Source of the DNA: an uncultured Beijerinckiaceae bacterium
GTDB taxonomy: Bacteria; Pseudomonadota; Alphaproteobacteria; Rhizobiales; Beijerinckiaceae
Reading direction: 5' to 3'
Assembly: GCA_937863205.1 (NCBI GenBank)
Contig: CALMGA010000222.1
Coordinates: 1 to 27,338 of the forward strand
DNA length: 27,338 nt
Shown: positions 8,648 through 17,750 of the stretch, one piece after another
How positions within the stretch are numbered: the first letter of the stretch is position 1
How the letters are laid out: each line of letters starts with the position of its first letter
The notes under the pieces: generated by a model
Seen by the model: only the letters and a program-made list of their open reading frames with translations
The model's database searches: none
What the model was told of the DNA's origin: nothing
Position numbers and translations under genes: made by a program

Positions 8648-9664
8648 TCACGACAGCGGCCTGTCGCGCGGCACGCCGTCGAGGTTGCGGAGGAACTGCC
8701 GGGCGCTACGCTCCCAGGAGTGGTCGAGCGCGAAATCGCGGCACGCCTCGCGCGACAGGTTGAGGGCGGCGAGGCAGGCCCGCCCGAGGTCCTCGTCGAG
8801 GACGCCCACGGGAGCGCCGGCGATGACGTCGCGCGGACCGGTCACGGGAAAGGCGGCGACGGGCACGCCGCAGGCCAGTGCCTCGAGCTGGACGATGCCG
8901 AAGGTGTCGGTGCGGCTCGGGAAGACGAAGACATCCGCGGCGGCGAGGTGGGCGGCAAGCTCGGCGCCGTGCCGGGCGCCGAGGAAGTGGGTGTGCGGGT
9001 GGCGCCGGCGCAGCTCCGCCTCGTGGGGGCCCTCGCCGATGACCACCTTGGAGCCGGGCAGGTCGAGGCCGAGGAAGGCGTCGAGGTTCTTTTCCACCGC
9101 GATTCGTCCGACGTTCATGAAGATTGGTCGCGGCAGGCCAAGATCTGCTGCCGGCGCCGGCCGAAACAGCTCGGTGTCGACGCCGCGCGACCAAAGGGCG
9201 AGGCGGTTGAAGCCGCGCTCGCGCAGCTCGCGCATCAATGACCCCGTCGCGGCCATGGTGACGCTGGCGCCGGCATGGAAGCGACGCAGCGCGCGGTAGC
9301 TCCAATGCTCGGGCACGGCGAAGCGGGCGGCGATGTATTCCGGGAACTTGGTATGGAAGCTCGTCGCGAAGGGGCGGCCGCGGCGCAGGCAATAGGAGCG
9401 GGCTTGATGCCCGATCGTGCCCTCCGTCGCGACGTGGATGACGTCCGGGCGGAAGGCTTCGATGCGATGCGCCACTTCGCGGCGGCGGGGCAGCGCGAGG
9501 CGCAGGCCGGGGTAGGTCGGCACGGGGATGCTGGGAAAGCCGTCCGGCGTCAGGAAGCCGATTTCGGCCCCGAGCCGGCGCGCGCTTCGTTCCAGCGAGG
9601 TCAGGGTGCGCACCACGCCGTTGACTTGCGGGTGCCAGGCATCCGTTGCGATCAGCACGCGCAT
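8648..9664 (-). CDS. GT4-family glycosyltransferase (mannosyltransferase-like)
   Basis: A 338-residue GT-B fold enzyme. The N-terminus MRVLIATDAWHPQVNGVVRT is the glycine-rich acceptor loop typical of GT4 lipid glycosyltransferases and GDP-mannose-dependent alpha-mannosyltransferases. HVATEGTIG and the FATSFHTKFPEY block follow. In the C-terminal half, NVGRIAVEKN, VIGEGP, FLGARHG and VFPSRTDTFGIVQLEALACGVPV form the sugar-nucleotide site; the first acidic position of the usual E-x7-E element is Asp. ATG 9664 has GAGGGG about 8 nt upstream. As first gene of the set with pmtA and the Mpo1-like protein, it probably glycosylates a membrane lipid at the cytoplasmic face. The exact donor and acceptor cannot be read from the sequence. 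Confidence 0.88.
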   Translation of the reverse strand: MRVLIATDAWHPQVNGVVRTLTSLERSARRLGAEIGFLTPDGFPSIPVPTYPGLRLALPRRREVAHRIEAFRPDVIHVATEGTIGHQARSYCLRRGRPFATSFHTKFPEYIAARFAVPEHWSYRALRRFHAGASVTMAATGSLMRELRERGFNRLALWSRGVDTELFRPAPAADLGLPRPIFMNVGRIAVEKNLDAFLGLDLPGSKVVIGEGPHEAELRRRHPHTHFLGARHGAELAAHLAAADVFVFPSRTDTFGIVQLEALACGVPVAAFPVTGPRDVIAGAPVGVLDEDLGRACLAALNLSREACRDFALDHSWERSARQFLRNLDGVPRDRPLS

Positions 9665-9716
9665 CGCTGAACCCCTCTGACGCGTCGCAAGAGATTCGCT
9701 TGCAAGACGCCGCCGC

Positions 9717-9875
9717 TCAGGACGCCGCGCGCAGGATGTTGAAGAGAACGCTGGAGATCAGCGTGGCGGCGAGTGGCGGCGCGACGAGCACGGTACTGCG
9801 GTACGCATCACCGTGGAGGCCCGCCCGTGCCGGCCGAACCGGCCCTTCGCCAAGGAAAAGGGCTGCGTTTGTCAT
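9717..9875 (-). CDS. Possible small single-span membrane protein
   Basis: A 52-residue ORF with a C-terminal hydrophobic segment (STVLVAPPLAATLISSVLF). The codons of the last 25 residues are GC-rich at the third position like the neighbouring genes, and AGGGG lies about 10 nt before ATG 9875. The frame extends upstream to 9998, but that part looks non-coding. It would be read towards the GT4 gene, 52 bp ahead of its start. It has no recognisable family and could be chance. Confidence 0.25.
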   Translation of the reverse strand: MTNAALFLGEGPVRPARAGLHGDAYRSTVLVAPPLAATLISSVLFNILRAAS

Positions 9876-10047
9876 CACGTTCGGCCCCTGGGGATCGGCC
9901 GCTTGAAGCACGCCTTCGCGAACGTTGTATGACAGGGCATCCCCCGGGCGGCGATGCGTCGTCGTTCCCATGCCACCGGACGGCACGACGTCACGCAAGC
10001 GTCACATGACTGAGCTAGCGCACCGAACCGAGATGCGCGCATCCGTG

Positions 10048-10097
10048 TTCGGATCAAATCCGATGGGAGGCGAAATGCCGGAGCATTGAACCGGATC
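10048..10097 (-). repeat. Dispersed palindromic repeat, copy D (divergent)
   Basis: The segment TTCGGATCAAATCCGATG followed by GAGCATTGAACCGGATCCGAT aligns with the reverse complement of copy C (GGATTAATCCGATGC ... GAGCATCGGACCGGACCC). It is degenerate but keeps the order and spacing of the blocks. Its presence argues against the upstream start at 10086 for the following gene. Confidence 0.5.
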
Positions 10098-10193
10098 CGA
10101 TTGTGGCTTCGCTGTTCTTGGCTCTGCCGCAACGCCGCGTTAACCCAAGCTTGCTGCTGTGGGAGCGCCGGGCACGAACCTCATGCGCCGGCC

Positions 10194-11009
10194 ATGCCGC
10201 GCTTCTCCGCACGGGTCATCTCGCGTACCTTTGGCAGATCAGTGACCCGAGACGCGCGCATCTCCGAATGGCTGCCAGGCTTGGCAAATGCGAGGGGACT
10301 GCTTGCGCACCTCGATGCCAGCCCATTTGCGCGAACGGCGGCAGCCTTGGCGACGGCGTTCATCCTGGGCGTCCTGATCGGCCTCGAACGGCAATGGCGA
10401 CAGCGCAACGCGGGCTTGCGCACCAACGTGCTGGTCGCGCTCGGCGCGGCCGCCTTCTCCGACCTCGGCTTGAGGCTTCTCGGCGCGGAAGGCGCGACGC
10501 GCATCGTCGCGTACGTCGTGTCTGGGATCGGCTTCCTCGGCGCCGGCGTGATCCTGAAGGACGGCGCCAACATCGTTGGGCTGAACACCGCCGCGACGCT
10601 GTGGTGTTCGGCGGCCGTCGGCGCCTTCGCCGGATCCGGCCTGCCGGGCGAGGCGGCCGTGCTCGCCGGGTTCGTGCTCGCCGGCAACACGCTGCTGCGC
10701 CCGGTGGTGAACTGGATCAATCGCCGTCCCATCACACCCGACGTCACGGAAGCCGAGTACAAAGTGCACGCCGTCTGCGAGCCCGACGCGCGCTCCGACG
10801 TCCGCGACCTGCTTGACGCGGAACTCGCGCGCGCCGGGCTGCCGATCCGCGAGGTCGAGATCCTGTCGGAAACGGATGACCAGGTCGAACTCGCCGCGAT
10901 CCTGGTGCCGGCCGACGTCGAGGCGCGCGAACTCGACCAGGTCGTGTCGGCACTCGAAAAGTCAGCGCTGGTCGAAGCCGCGACCTGGTCGGTGGAGACG
11001 ACCTCCTGA
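10194..11009 (+). CDS. MgtC/SapB family membrane protein
   Basis: A 271-residue inner-membrane protein. The MgtC core begins around residue 45 with ALATAFILGVLIGLERQWR, followed by GLRTNVLVALGAAAF and GIGFLGAGVILKDG, then NTAATLWCSAAVGAFAG, the four most conserved blocks of the family. About five hydrophobic segments precede a soluble C-terminal domain (from about residue 180) of the ACT-like type found in MgtC proteins. In pathogens MgtC inhibits the F-ATPase and supports growth at low magnesium; in soil bacteria the role is less clear. ATG 10194 is used because the upstream frame passes through repeat copy D; there is no good Shine-Dalgarno, and TTG 10281 would give a length nearer the family core. 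Confidence 0.88.
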   Translation: MPRFSARVISRTFGRSVTRDARISEWLPGLANARGLLAHLDASPFARTAAALATAFILGVLIGLERQWRQRNAGLRTNVLVALGAAAFSDLGLRLLGAEGATRIVAYVVSGIGFLGAGVILKDGANIVGLNTAATLWCSAAVGAFAGSGLPGEAAVLAGFVLAGNTLLRPVVNWINRRPITPDVTEAEYKVHAVCEPDARSDVRDLLDAELARAGLPIREVEILSETDDQVELAAILVPADVEARELDQVVSALEKSALVEAATWSVETTS

Positions 11010-11067
11010 TCCGCGATCTTCGGCTTCCCGAAACCTATGCCGACCAGCACCTCCTCTGCATTGTCGC

Positions 11068-11098
11068 GGCCGTTACCGGCCAAGCCCGCTGAAGCGGG
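11068..11098 (+). terminator. Two small GC-rich hairpins after the mgtC-like gene
   Basis: GGCCG-TTAC-CGGCC (11068-11081) and CCCGC-TGAA-GCGGG (11085-11098) stand back to back 58 nt past the stop. The second overlaps a perfect 12-bp palindrome GCGGGGCCCCGC (11094-11105). There is no T-run, so this is weak support for termination. Confidence 0.3.
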
Positions 11099-11182
11099 GC
11101 CCCGCGAAGCCGATGCGGCACAACAGCTCAGGCTCCGGTACGCCCGTCTCTTGCCACCCCATGTGGCGGCATCGAGCCGATG

Positions 11183-11211
11183 AAAACGCGAAAGGCGGCC
11201 TTTCCGGTTTT
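11183..11211. terminator. Bidirectional intrinsic terminator-like hairpin
   Basis: Arms AAAACGCGAAAGG (11183-11195) and CCTTTCCGGTTTT (11199-11211) pair at 11 of 13 positions around a CGG loop, giving a GC-rich stem flanked by A and T runs on either side. It lies 173 bp after the mgtC-like stop and 65 bp before the oxalate decarboxylase start, so it should separate their transcripts, or act as a leader hairpin of the latter. Confidence 0.55.
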
Positions 11212-11275
11212 GATGGGAGCCATCTCACAATGGTTGCGTTGGCTGCGCGAGATCTTTGGGAGGATGGGCGCGACC

Positions 11276-12580
11276 ATGAGCGAATCCAGCAAGCGAGCCG
11301 CCGTATCGGGTGTCGCCGAGGAAAGTGTCGGCGCGGACGGCAGCCAGCTGGCCGGCTTCTCGCGCCGCGGCCTGATCGGCGTCGGTGCCGCAGCCCTCGG
11401 CCTCGCCACGGCCGCAGCGCAGGCGCAGTCCTACGACGACACCAAGAAGGGTGAGGCGTCGCTCAGCGATCCCGGTCCGAAGAACGCGCCGCTCGACGCT
11501 CTCAACAAGAACAGCGTCACGCCCCCGCCGACCGACCACGGCAGCGTGCCCGAGTTCTGGCACTCCTTCTCGCTGGCGCACCGTCGCGTCGAGCAGGGTG
11601 GCTGGGCGCGGCAGGTCAACGAGGTCGACTTCCCCCTCTCCAAATCGATCGCCTCGGTCAACATGCGCCTCGAGGCCGGCGGCGTCCGGGAGTTGCATTG
11701 GCACAAGGCCAGCGAGTGGGCTCTGATGCTGACCGGCACGGCGCGCCTCACCGCGATCGACTACGAGGGGCATCCCTTCGTGAAGGACGTCAAGGCCGGC
11801 GACCTTTGGTATTTCCCCGCCGGCCTGCCGCACTCGATCCAGGGCCTCGGACCCGACGGGTGCGAGTTCCTGCTGGTCTTCGACGACGGCAAGTTCTCGG
11901 AGGAAGGCACGACGCTGCTGACCGATTGGCTGATCCATACGCCGCGCGAGGTCGTCGCCAAGAATTTCGCGACGGAACCGAGCCGGCTCAAGCCGTTCGA
12001 CGCCATTGCGCCGTCCGGGCGCTACATCTTTCCCGCGCCGCTGCCGCCGGCCCTGCCCCAGGACCAGCGGAGTGTCGGCGGCACCGCGTCGAGCCTCGAT
12101 TTCTCTTTCGCCATGCTGGACATGCCGCCGACCAAGCGCGACGCGTCGGGCGAGATCCGCATCGTCGATTCGTCCAGCTTCAAGGTGTCGACCGAGATCG
12201 CGATGGCGCATGTGCGCGTGAAACCCGGCGCGATGCGCGAACTGCATTGGCATCCCAATGCCGCGGAATGGCAGTACTACATCGCCGGCCAAGGCCGCAT
12301 GACGGTGTTCGCCAACCACTCCGACGCTCGCACCATGGACTTCCGCGCGGGCGACGTCGGCTACATCCCGGTGACGCTGCCGCACTATATCGAGAACACG
12401 GGCTCCGACGATCTCGTCTTCCTCGAGATGTTCAAGTCGCCTGTCTACCGGGACGTATCGCTGAACAACTGGCTCGCCGCCATACCGCAGGAATTGGTCG
12501 AGCAGCACCTGTCGCTCTCCCGGGACGTGCTGGCTGCGATCCCGAAGGCCAATAACGGACTCTTGCCGACGAGCGCCTGA
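11276..12580 (+). CDS. oxdC: Tat-exported bicupin oxalate decarboxylase
   Basis: A 434-residue bicupin closely matching Bacillus oxalate decarboxylase in layout and motifs. It splits oxalate to formate and CO2 using manganese. Cupin 1 ligands are H141, H143, E147 and H186; cupin 2 ligands are H324, H326, E331 and H370. The active-site lid reads SEEGT (208-212) where OxdC has SENST; the essential lid glutamate is kept as E209. Residues 28-51 form a twin-arginine signal (SRRGLIG, then a hydrophobic run ending AQAQ), so the protein is probably exported folded to the periplasm. ATG 11276 follows GGGAGG by 12 nt; in-frame upstream codons overlap the terminator-like hairpin and are unlikely to be used. 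No formate dehydrogenase or oxalate-CoA genes are nearby. Confidence 0.93.
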   Translation: MSESSKRAAVSGVAEESVGADGSQLAGFSRRGLIGVGAAALGLATAAAQAQSYDDTKKGEASLSDPGPKNAPLDALNKNSVTPPPTDHGSVPEFWHSFSLAHRRVEQGGWARQVNEVDFPLSKSIASVNMRLEAGGVRELHWHKASEWALMLTGTARLTAIDYEGHPFVKDVKAGDLWYFPAGLPHSIQGLGPDGCEFLLVFDDGKFSEEGTTLLTDWLIHTPREVVAKNFATEPSRLKPFDAIAPSGRYIFPAPLPPALPQDQRSVGGTASSLDFSFAMLDMPPTKRDASGEIRIVDSSSFKVSTEIAMAHVRVKPGAMRELHWHPNAAEWQYYIAGQGRMTVFANHSDARTMDFRAGDVGYIPVTLPHYIENTGSDDLVFLEMFKSPVYRDVSLNNWLAAIPQELVEQHLSLSRDVLAAIPKANNGLLPTSA

Positions 12581-12891
12581 GGGAAGGCGCCGCCGGCGCA
12601 CGATGATCCTTCCGGCGACAGGTCGTTTCGTCGACAGCAACCGTTCTTGCGATTGGATGGGACTTTTCTCGATCGTTCACGATCGCGACGGCTCATGCTG
12701 CGAGGGCAGCAGCCCCGTTGAGGCACGCAAGCGCGCGGCCGCTCCAGCGCTTCCCCCGGACGCGCGCCCGCTGCACTGCTGGGTGACGACCAAATTCCGG
12801 CCTGCGCCGGCGGCGGTCCACGCCGGTCGCAACCTGTCTTGAGGCGCGGCACACGGATGCGGTAAAAGATGGCACCGAGGCCGGGCGTCCG
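12581..12891. other. Intergenic region upstream of dinB
   Basis: A 311-bp non-coding stretch. It holds the hairpin at its left end and a 16-nt inverted repeat CGATCGT-TC-ACGATCG at 12670-12685, which might be an operator. I see no alphaproteobacterial LexA box (GTTC-N7-GTTC) and no convincing small gene. Confidence 0.4.
12582..12613 (+). terminator. Nested hairpin just after oxdC
   Basis: GGAAGG (12582-12587) pairs with CCTTCC (12608-12613), with an inner GCGCC-GCC-GGCGC stem. It starts 2 nt after the stop codon. No T-run follows. Confidence 0.35.
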
Positions 12892-13986
12892 ATGAGTGCC
12901 GAACATGCTCGCGGTCATACGACGGCCGGCGCGGCGGCGGGTGACGCGGCGGTGCTCGAAGCGCCGTCGCGCCAGCGCAAGATCATCCACATCGACATGG
13001 ATGCCTTCTTCGCCTCCGTCGAGCAGCGCGACGACCCCGGACTGCGGGGCAAGCCGGTTGCCGTCGGCGGCTCGCGCGAGCGCGGCGTGGTCGCCGCCGC
13101 CAGCTACGAGGCGCGGGTGTTCGGGGTGCGCTCGGCGATGCCTTCGGTCACGGCCCGGCGCAAGTGCCCGGACCTCGTCTTCGTGCGCCCCCGCTTCGAA
13201 GTGTACAAGGAGATTTCAGGGCAGATCCGGGCCATCTTCGCGCAGCATACGCAGTTGATCGAGCCGCTGTCGCTCGACGAGGCCTACCTCGACGTGACCG
13301 AGGCGGCGGAGGCACCCGGCGCGGCGACGCGCATCGCGCAAGCGATCCGTGCCCGCATCCGCGCCGACACCGGCCTCACCGCCTCGGCCGGCGTGTCCTA
13401 CAACAAGTTCCTGGCCAAGCTCGCCTCCGACCACCGCAAGCCCGACGGGCTGTTCGTCATCACGCCGCGCATGGGGCCGAGCTTCGTCGAAACGCTGGAG
13501 GTCGGCCGCTTCCACGGCATCGGACCGGCCACGGCCGCGCGGATGGGGCGCCTCGGCATCGCCACCGGCCTCGACCTGCGCCGGCAGAGCCTGCCCTTCC
13601 TGCAGGCGCATTTCGGCAAGGCGGGCGCGTACTACCACTCGGTCGCGCGCGGCATCGACGAGCGGCGGGTGCGCGCCAACCGCCTGCGCAAGTCCGTCGG
13701 GGCGGAGAAGACCTTCGCCGCCGACCTGACCCGCTTCGAGGAGATGCGCGAAGCGCTGCAGCCCATCCTCGACAAGGTCTGGGCTGCCTGCGAGCGCACC
13801 GACCTGCGCGGCCGATCGGTGATCCTCAAGGTCAAGTACGCCGACTTCCAGCAGATCACGCGCGGTCGCTCGCTGCCGGGCGCGGTGGACAGCCGCTGGC
13901 CGGTTCGGGGCGGCGGGTGCGGCTGCTGGGCGTCTCGCTGTCGTCGCTTGTCGGGGCGCAGGTCGCACCGGGCCAGATCGCGATGA
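12892..13986 (+). CDS. dinB: DNA polymerase IV with frameshifted C-terminus
   Basis: Y-family translesion polymerase. The catalytic residues are intact: D35 in IDMDAFFASVE and D129-E130 in SLDEAYLDV, with the steric-gate aromatic at F40. The fingers, the thumb helix-hairpin-helix (GRFHGIGPATAARMG) and the first half of the little-finger domain read normally up to about residue 335. After AVDSR (ends 13896) the frame runs into a Cys/Arg-rich tail ending at 13986. The expected final strand, VRLLGVSLSSL, is found in another frame from about 13911 to the TGA at 13995-13997. Some 15-20 residues normally lie between these blocks, so a deletion of length 1 mod 3, about 50 nt, is likely. The product may be inactive or altered in DNA binding, or this may be a sequence error. 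ATG 12892 has GAGG about 10 nt upstream. Confidence 0.88.
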   Translation: MSAEHARGHTTAGAAAGDAAVLEAPSRQRKIIHIDMDAFFASVEQRDDPGLRGKPVAVGGSRERGVVAAASYEARVFGVRSAMPSVTARRKCPDLVFVRPRFEVYKEISGQIRAIFAQHTQLIEPLSLDEAYLDVTEAAEAPGAATRIAQAIRARIRADTGLTASAGVSYNKFLAKLASDHRKPDGLFVITPRMGPSFVETLEVGRFHGIGPATAARMGRLGIATGLDLRRQSLPFLQAHFGKAGAYYHSVARGIDERRVRANRLRKSVGAEKTFAADLTRFEEMREALQPILDKVWAACERTDLRGRSVILKVKYADFQQITRGRSLPGAVDSRWPVRGGGCGCWASRCRRLSGRRSHRARSR

Positions 13987-14005
13987 GCTTCGATTGAGCG
14001 GAACC

Positions 14006-15016
14006 CTATCTCGCGGTGTAGGCGGCGTACTGCCCGGTCTTGCGGTAGCGGCCGAGATAGCGCGGCACGAAGCTTTCGAAGGACTGCGGCGCGATGCCGA
14101 GACCTTGAAGCGTCCGCCCCTCCGCCACCGCCGCACTGGAGACGACGTTGTCCGACTTCAGCAGCTCGACCTGGTCCTGGGTCATGTCGAGCATTTCGGG
14201 CAGCAGCCCGAAGCTGGCCTTCTTGACGACCTCCGTGACCCTCGCGACCACGGTGGCGGCGGGAAAGGGCAGCGGCATCAGGGCGCGGCGGCGCTCGGTC
14301 GTGTCCAGCACGAAGCGCATGATCTGGGCGAACGACCGCGTTTCCGGGCCGCCCAGTTCGTAAACGGTGCCGGGCCTGGCCGCCCCGTCGAGCGCCTTGG
14401 CGACGGCTTCGGCCACGTCGCCGACGAACACCGGCTGCAGAAGGCCTTTGCCGCCCCCGACCAGGGGCAACGCCGGCATCAGCCGCGCCATCGCCGCGAA
14501 GCGGTTGAAGAACTTGTCCTCCGGCCCGAACACTACGGACGGGCGAAGGATCACGGCGTCGGGGAAGGCGCGCAGGACGCTGGCCTCGCCGGCCGCCTTG
14601 GTGCGGGCGTATTCCGACCCCGAGGACGCATTGGCGCCGATCGCCGACACCTGCACGAAGCGCGTGATGCCGGCCGCCTTGGCCGCCTCCACGAGGGTGG
14701 CCACACCCTCGGCGTGGAGGGCGGCGAAGGTTTGCTTGGCGCTCGGTGCGAGCAGGCCGACGAGGTTGACGACGGCCTCCGCGTCGCGCACCGCGCGGGC
14801 GACGGATCGGGGATAGCGCAGGTTGGCCTGCACGGCGTTGATCTGGCCGACCTTGCCGGAGGGTTGCAGGTCGAAGGCGAGGTTGGGCCGGCGCGACGCG
14901 ACCCGCACCCGCCAACCGTGCTCGGCCAAAGCCTTCACCACGTAGCGACCGACGAAGCCGGAGCCGCCGAACACGGTGACGAGCCGGCCGGTCTTCACCA
15001 GCGTTTCTCCCGACAT
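14006..15016 (-). CDS. NDUFA9-like NAD(P)-binding SDR protein
   Basis: A 336-residue extended/atypical short-chain dehydrogenase. The Rossmann motif is VFGGSGFVGRYV (G17, G20, G23), and the catalytic-type Y136-x3-K140 pair is present in SEYARTK. NLVGLL, LRPSVVFGPEDKFFNRFA and QPVFVGDVAEAV are hallmarks of the complex I NDUFA9 subunit family found in alphaproteobacteria and mitochondria. A supernumerary subunit or assembly role at complex I in the inner membrane is therefore likely; quinone-linked or ubiquinone-related reductase roles have also been suggested for relatives. ATG 15016 is preceded by GAGGGAG about 10 nt away. It is convergent with dinB (8 bp apart) and lies 120 bp after the small secreted-protein gene on the same strand. 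Confidence 0.85.
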   Translation of the reverse strand: MSGETLVKTGRLVTVFGGSGFVGRYVVKALAEHGWRVRVASRRPNLAFDLQPSGKVGQINAVQANLRYPRSVARAVRDAEAVVNLVGLLAPSAKQTFAALHAEGVATLVEAAKAAGITRFVQVSAIGANASSGSEYARTKAAGEASVLRAFPDAVILRPSVVFGPEDKFFNRFAAMARLMPALPLVGGGKGLLQPVFVGDVAEAVAKALDGAARPGTVYELGGPETRSFAQIMRFVLDTTERRRALMPLPFPAATVVARVTEVVKKASFGLLPEMLDMTQDQVELLKSDNVVSSAAVAEGRTLQGLGIAPQSFESFVPRYLGRYRKTGQYAAYTAR

Positions 15017-15136
15017 CTCGCCCAGCTCCCTCGCCCTCGGCGGCGGCCACACAACCGTTCCGCAGGGTCACAGGCACACGAACGTCAGCACTTGTACAGC
15101 TTCGCGCCCTGCGACTCAGGCCGCGCACCGCCAAGG

Positions 15137-15484
15137 CTATTTCGCCGTGCCGCCGCCGTTCTGGGAGGGCGGGATCACCGGGGTCGAGTTGGGATGGGGT
15201 TCGGGAGCGGGCACGCGGATGGACGGGTCGACATCCTCCTTGGGCGCGATCACGCCGCCGGTCCTGTCGAGCTTTGAGCTGAGGCTCTCGCCCGATGCGC
15301 CGCCGTCGATCTGCCCGCTTTCCGCGATGCGATGGTACGTTCGCACCTGCGGTTGCGTTTGCAGCCAGGGGCGCATCTGCGCGACCGACTGAGCCCGGAC
15401 CGGCCAGGCCGCGATCAGCAGGGTTCCACCCATCGAGGCCGCGATCGCGGCGGCGCGCCTCGTCGCAAGACCGGTTCCTGTCAT
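15137..15484 (-). CDS. Small secreted protein of unknown function
   Basis: A 115-residue protein with a clear Sec signal peptide: positive residues (ATRRAA), a hydrophobic core (IAASMGGTLLIAAW) and a likely cleavage after VRA near residue 31. The mature part is hydrophilic and Pro/Gly-rich, with a low-complexity tail (PAPEPHPNSTPVIPPSQNGGG), and looks disordered. I recognise no domain. ATG 15484 has GGAG about 9 nt upstream; the frame is open further to 15550 but without support. It may share a transcript with the NDUFA9-like gene 120 bp downstream. Confidence 0.6.
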   Translation of the reverse strand: MTGTGLATRRAAAIAASMGGTLLIAAWPVRAQSVAQMRPWLQTQPQVRTYHRIAESGQIDGGASGESLSSKLDRTGGVIAPKEDVDPSIRVPAPEPHPNSTPVIPPSQNGGGTAK

Positions 15485-15709
15485 GACTTGGCTCCATTGG
15501 CGCGGAAGGCATCGGGAACGCCCGGCCGATCTCATCGTTCCCCGACGCATTGGCGGAGGAAGGGAGGAACGGGCTTCTCCCAGCGCAGCTTCGCGCAGGT
15601 CGATTGCGTGTGCATCGGTGCCACCTTGGAAACTCCCTCCCCTCGCATTTCCCGGCGAATTGACTTATCTGCGCTGAAGGTTGTCCGCGCTGAAAGATTG
15701 GAAGTACCC

Positions 15710-16003
15710 GTGTCCAGCATCGTCACGGCCAACCTGCTCGCAACCGGCCGCGTCGTGTTTCTCGCTGCCGACGGCGCCTGGGTCGCGACGCTTGCCGAGG
15801 CGGTCGTCTATGGGGACGCGGCGGCGGCCGAAGCCGGCCTCGCGGCAGCGCAACGTCGCGAAGAGCGTCCGGTGGTGGTCGAACCCTTCATCATCGGGAC
15901 CGACGCGAAGGCGGAAGGCCGTCCCGCGATGACGCTGCGCGACACCATCCGCGCCAACGGGCCGACGATCCGGTTTCAGCCGAAGGCTTTCACCGGGGCC
16001 TGA
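15710..16003 (+). CDS. DUF2849 protein of the sulfite-reduction operon
   Basis: A 97-residue protein matching the DUF2849 pattern: VTANLLATGRVVFLAADGAW at the start, an Ala-rich middle, and LRDTIRANGPTIRF near the end. In alphaproteobacteria this family is encoded immediately before the sulfite/nitrite reductase hemoprotein, and that is the case here, 50 bp ahead of cysI. The precise role is unknown; electron delivery or folding support for the reductase has been guessed from linkage. The start is taken as GTG 15710 with GGA-rich sequence just upstream; TTG 15698 is an alternative. A TTGACT-like -35 element at 15660-15665 lacks a good -10 partner. Confidence 0.82.
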   Translation: MSSIVTANLLATGRVVFLAADGAWVATLAEAVVYGDAAAAEAGLAAAQRREERPVVVEPFIIGTDAKAEGRPAMTLRDTIRANGPTIRFQPKAFTGA

Positions 16004-16053
16004 CGCCGGAACTGCAGCAAAGGTTGGCGGAACAACCGCTCGAAGGAAGAGGC

Positions 16054-17712
<1,659 letters not shown>

Positions 17713-17750
17713 TGCTTGATCGCGCGGCGGCCGGGGCGTAGGGCGAGCCG

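Larger units (their letters stand above)
9665..10193. other. Divergent intergenic region between GT4 and mgtC-like genes
   Basis: This 529-bp stretch separates two divergent genes and must hold both promoters. It contains a possible 52-residue ORF at 9717-9875 on the minus strand and repeat copy D at 10048-10097. A short direct repeat CGTCAC...CGTCAC near 9990 is visible but has no assigned meaning. I find no convincing -35/-10 pair. Confidence 0.4.

Noticed and set aside
12600..12891. SOS (LexA) box or small gene before dinB
   Set aside because: No GTTC-N7-GTTC element was found; GTTC occurs at 12674 but the partner half-site is absent. The short frames here lack ribosome-binding sites and similarity.
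13632..15512. A 626-codon minus-strand frame across dinB and the NDUFA9-like gene
   Set aside because: Its translation is low-complexity Arg-rich sequence, and it overlaps the NDUFA9-like gene on the same strand in another frame, where the real protein reads clearly.
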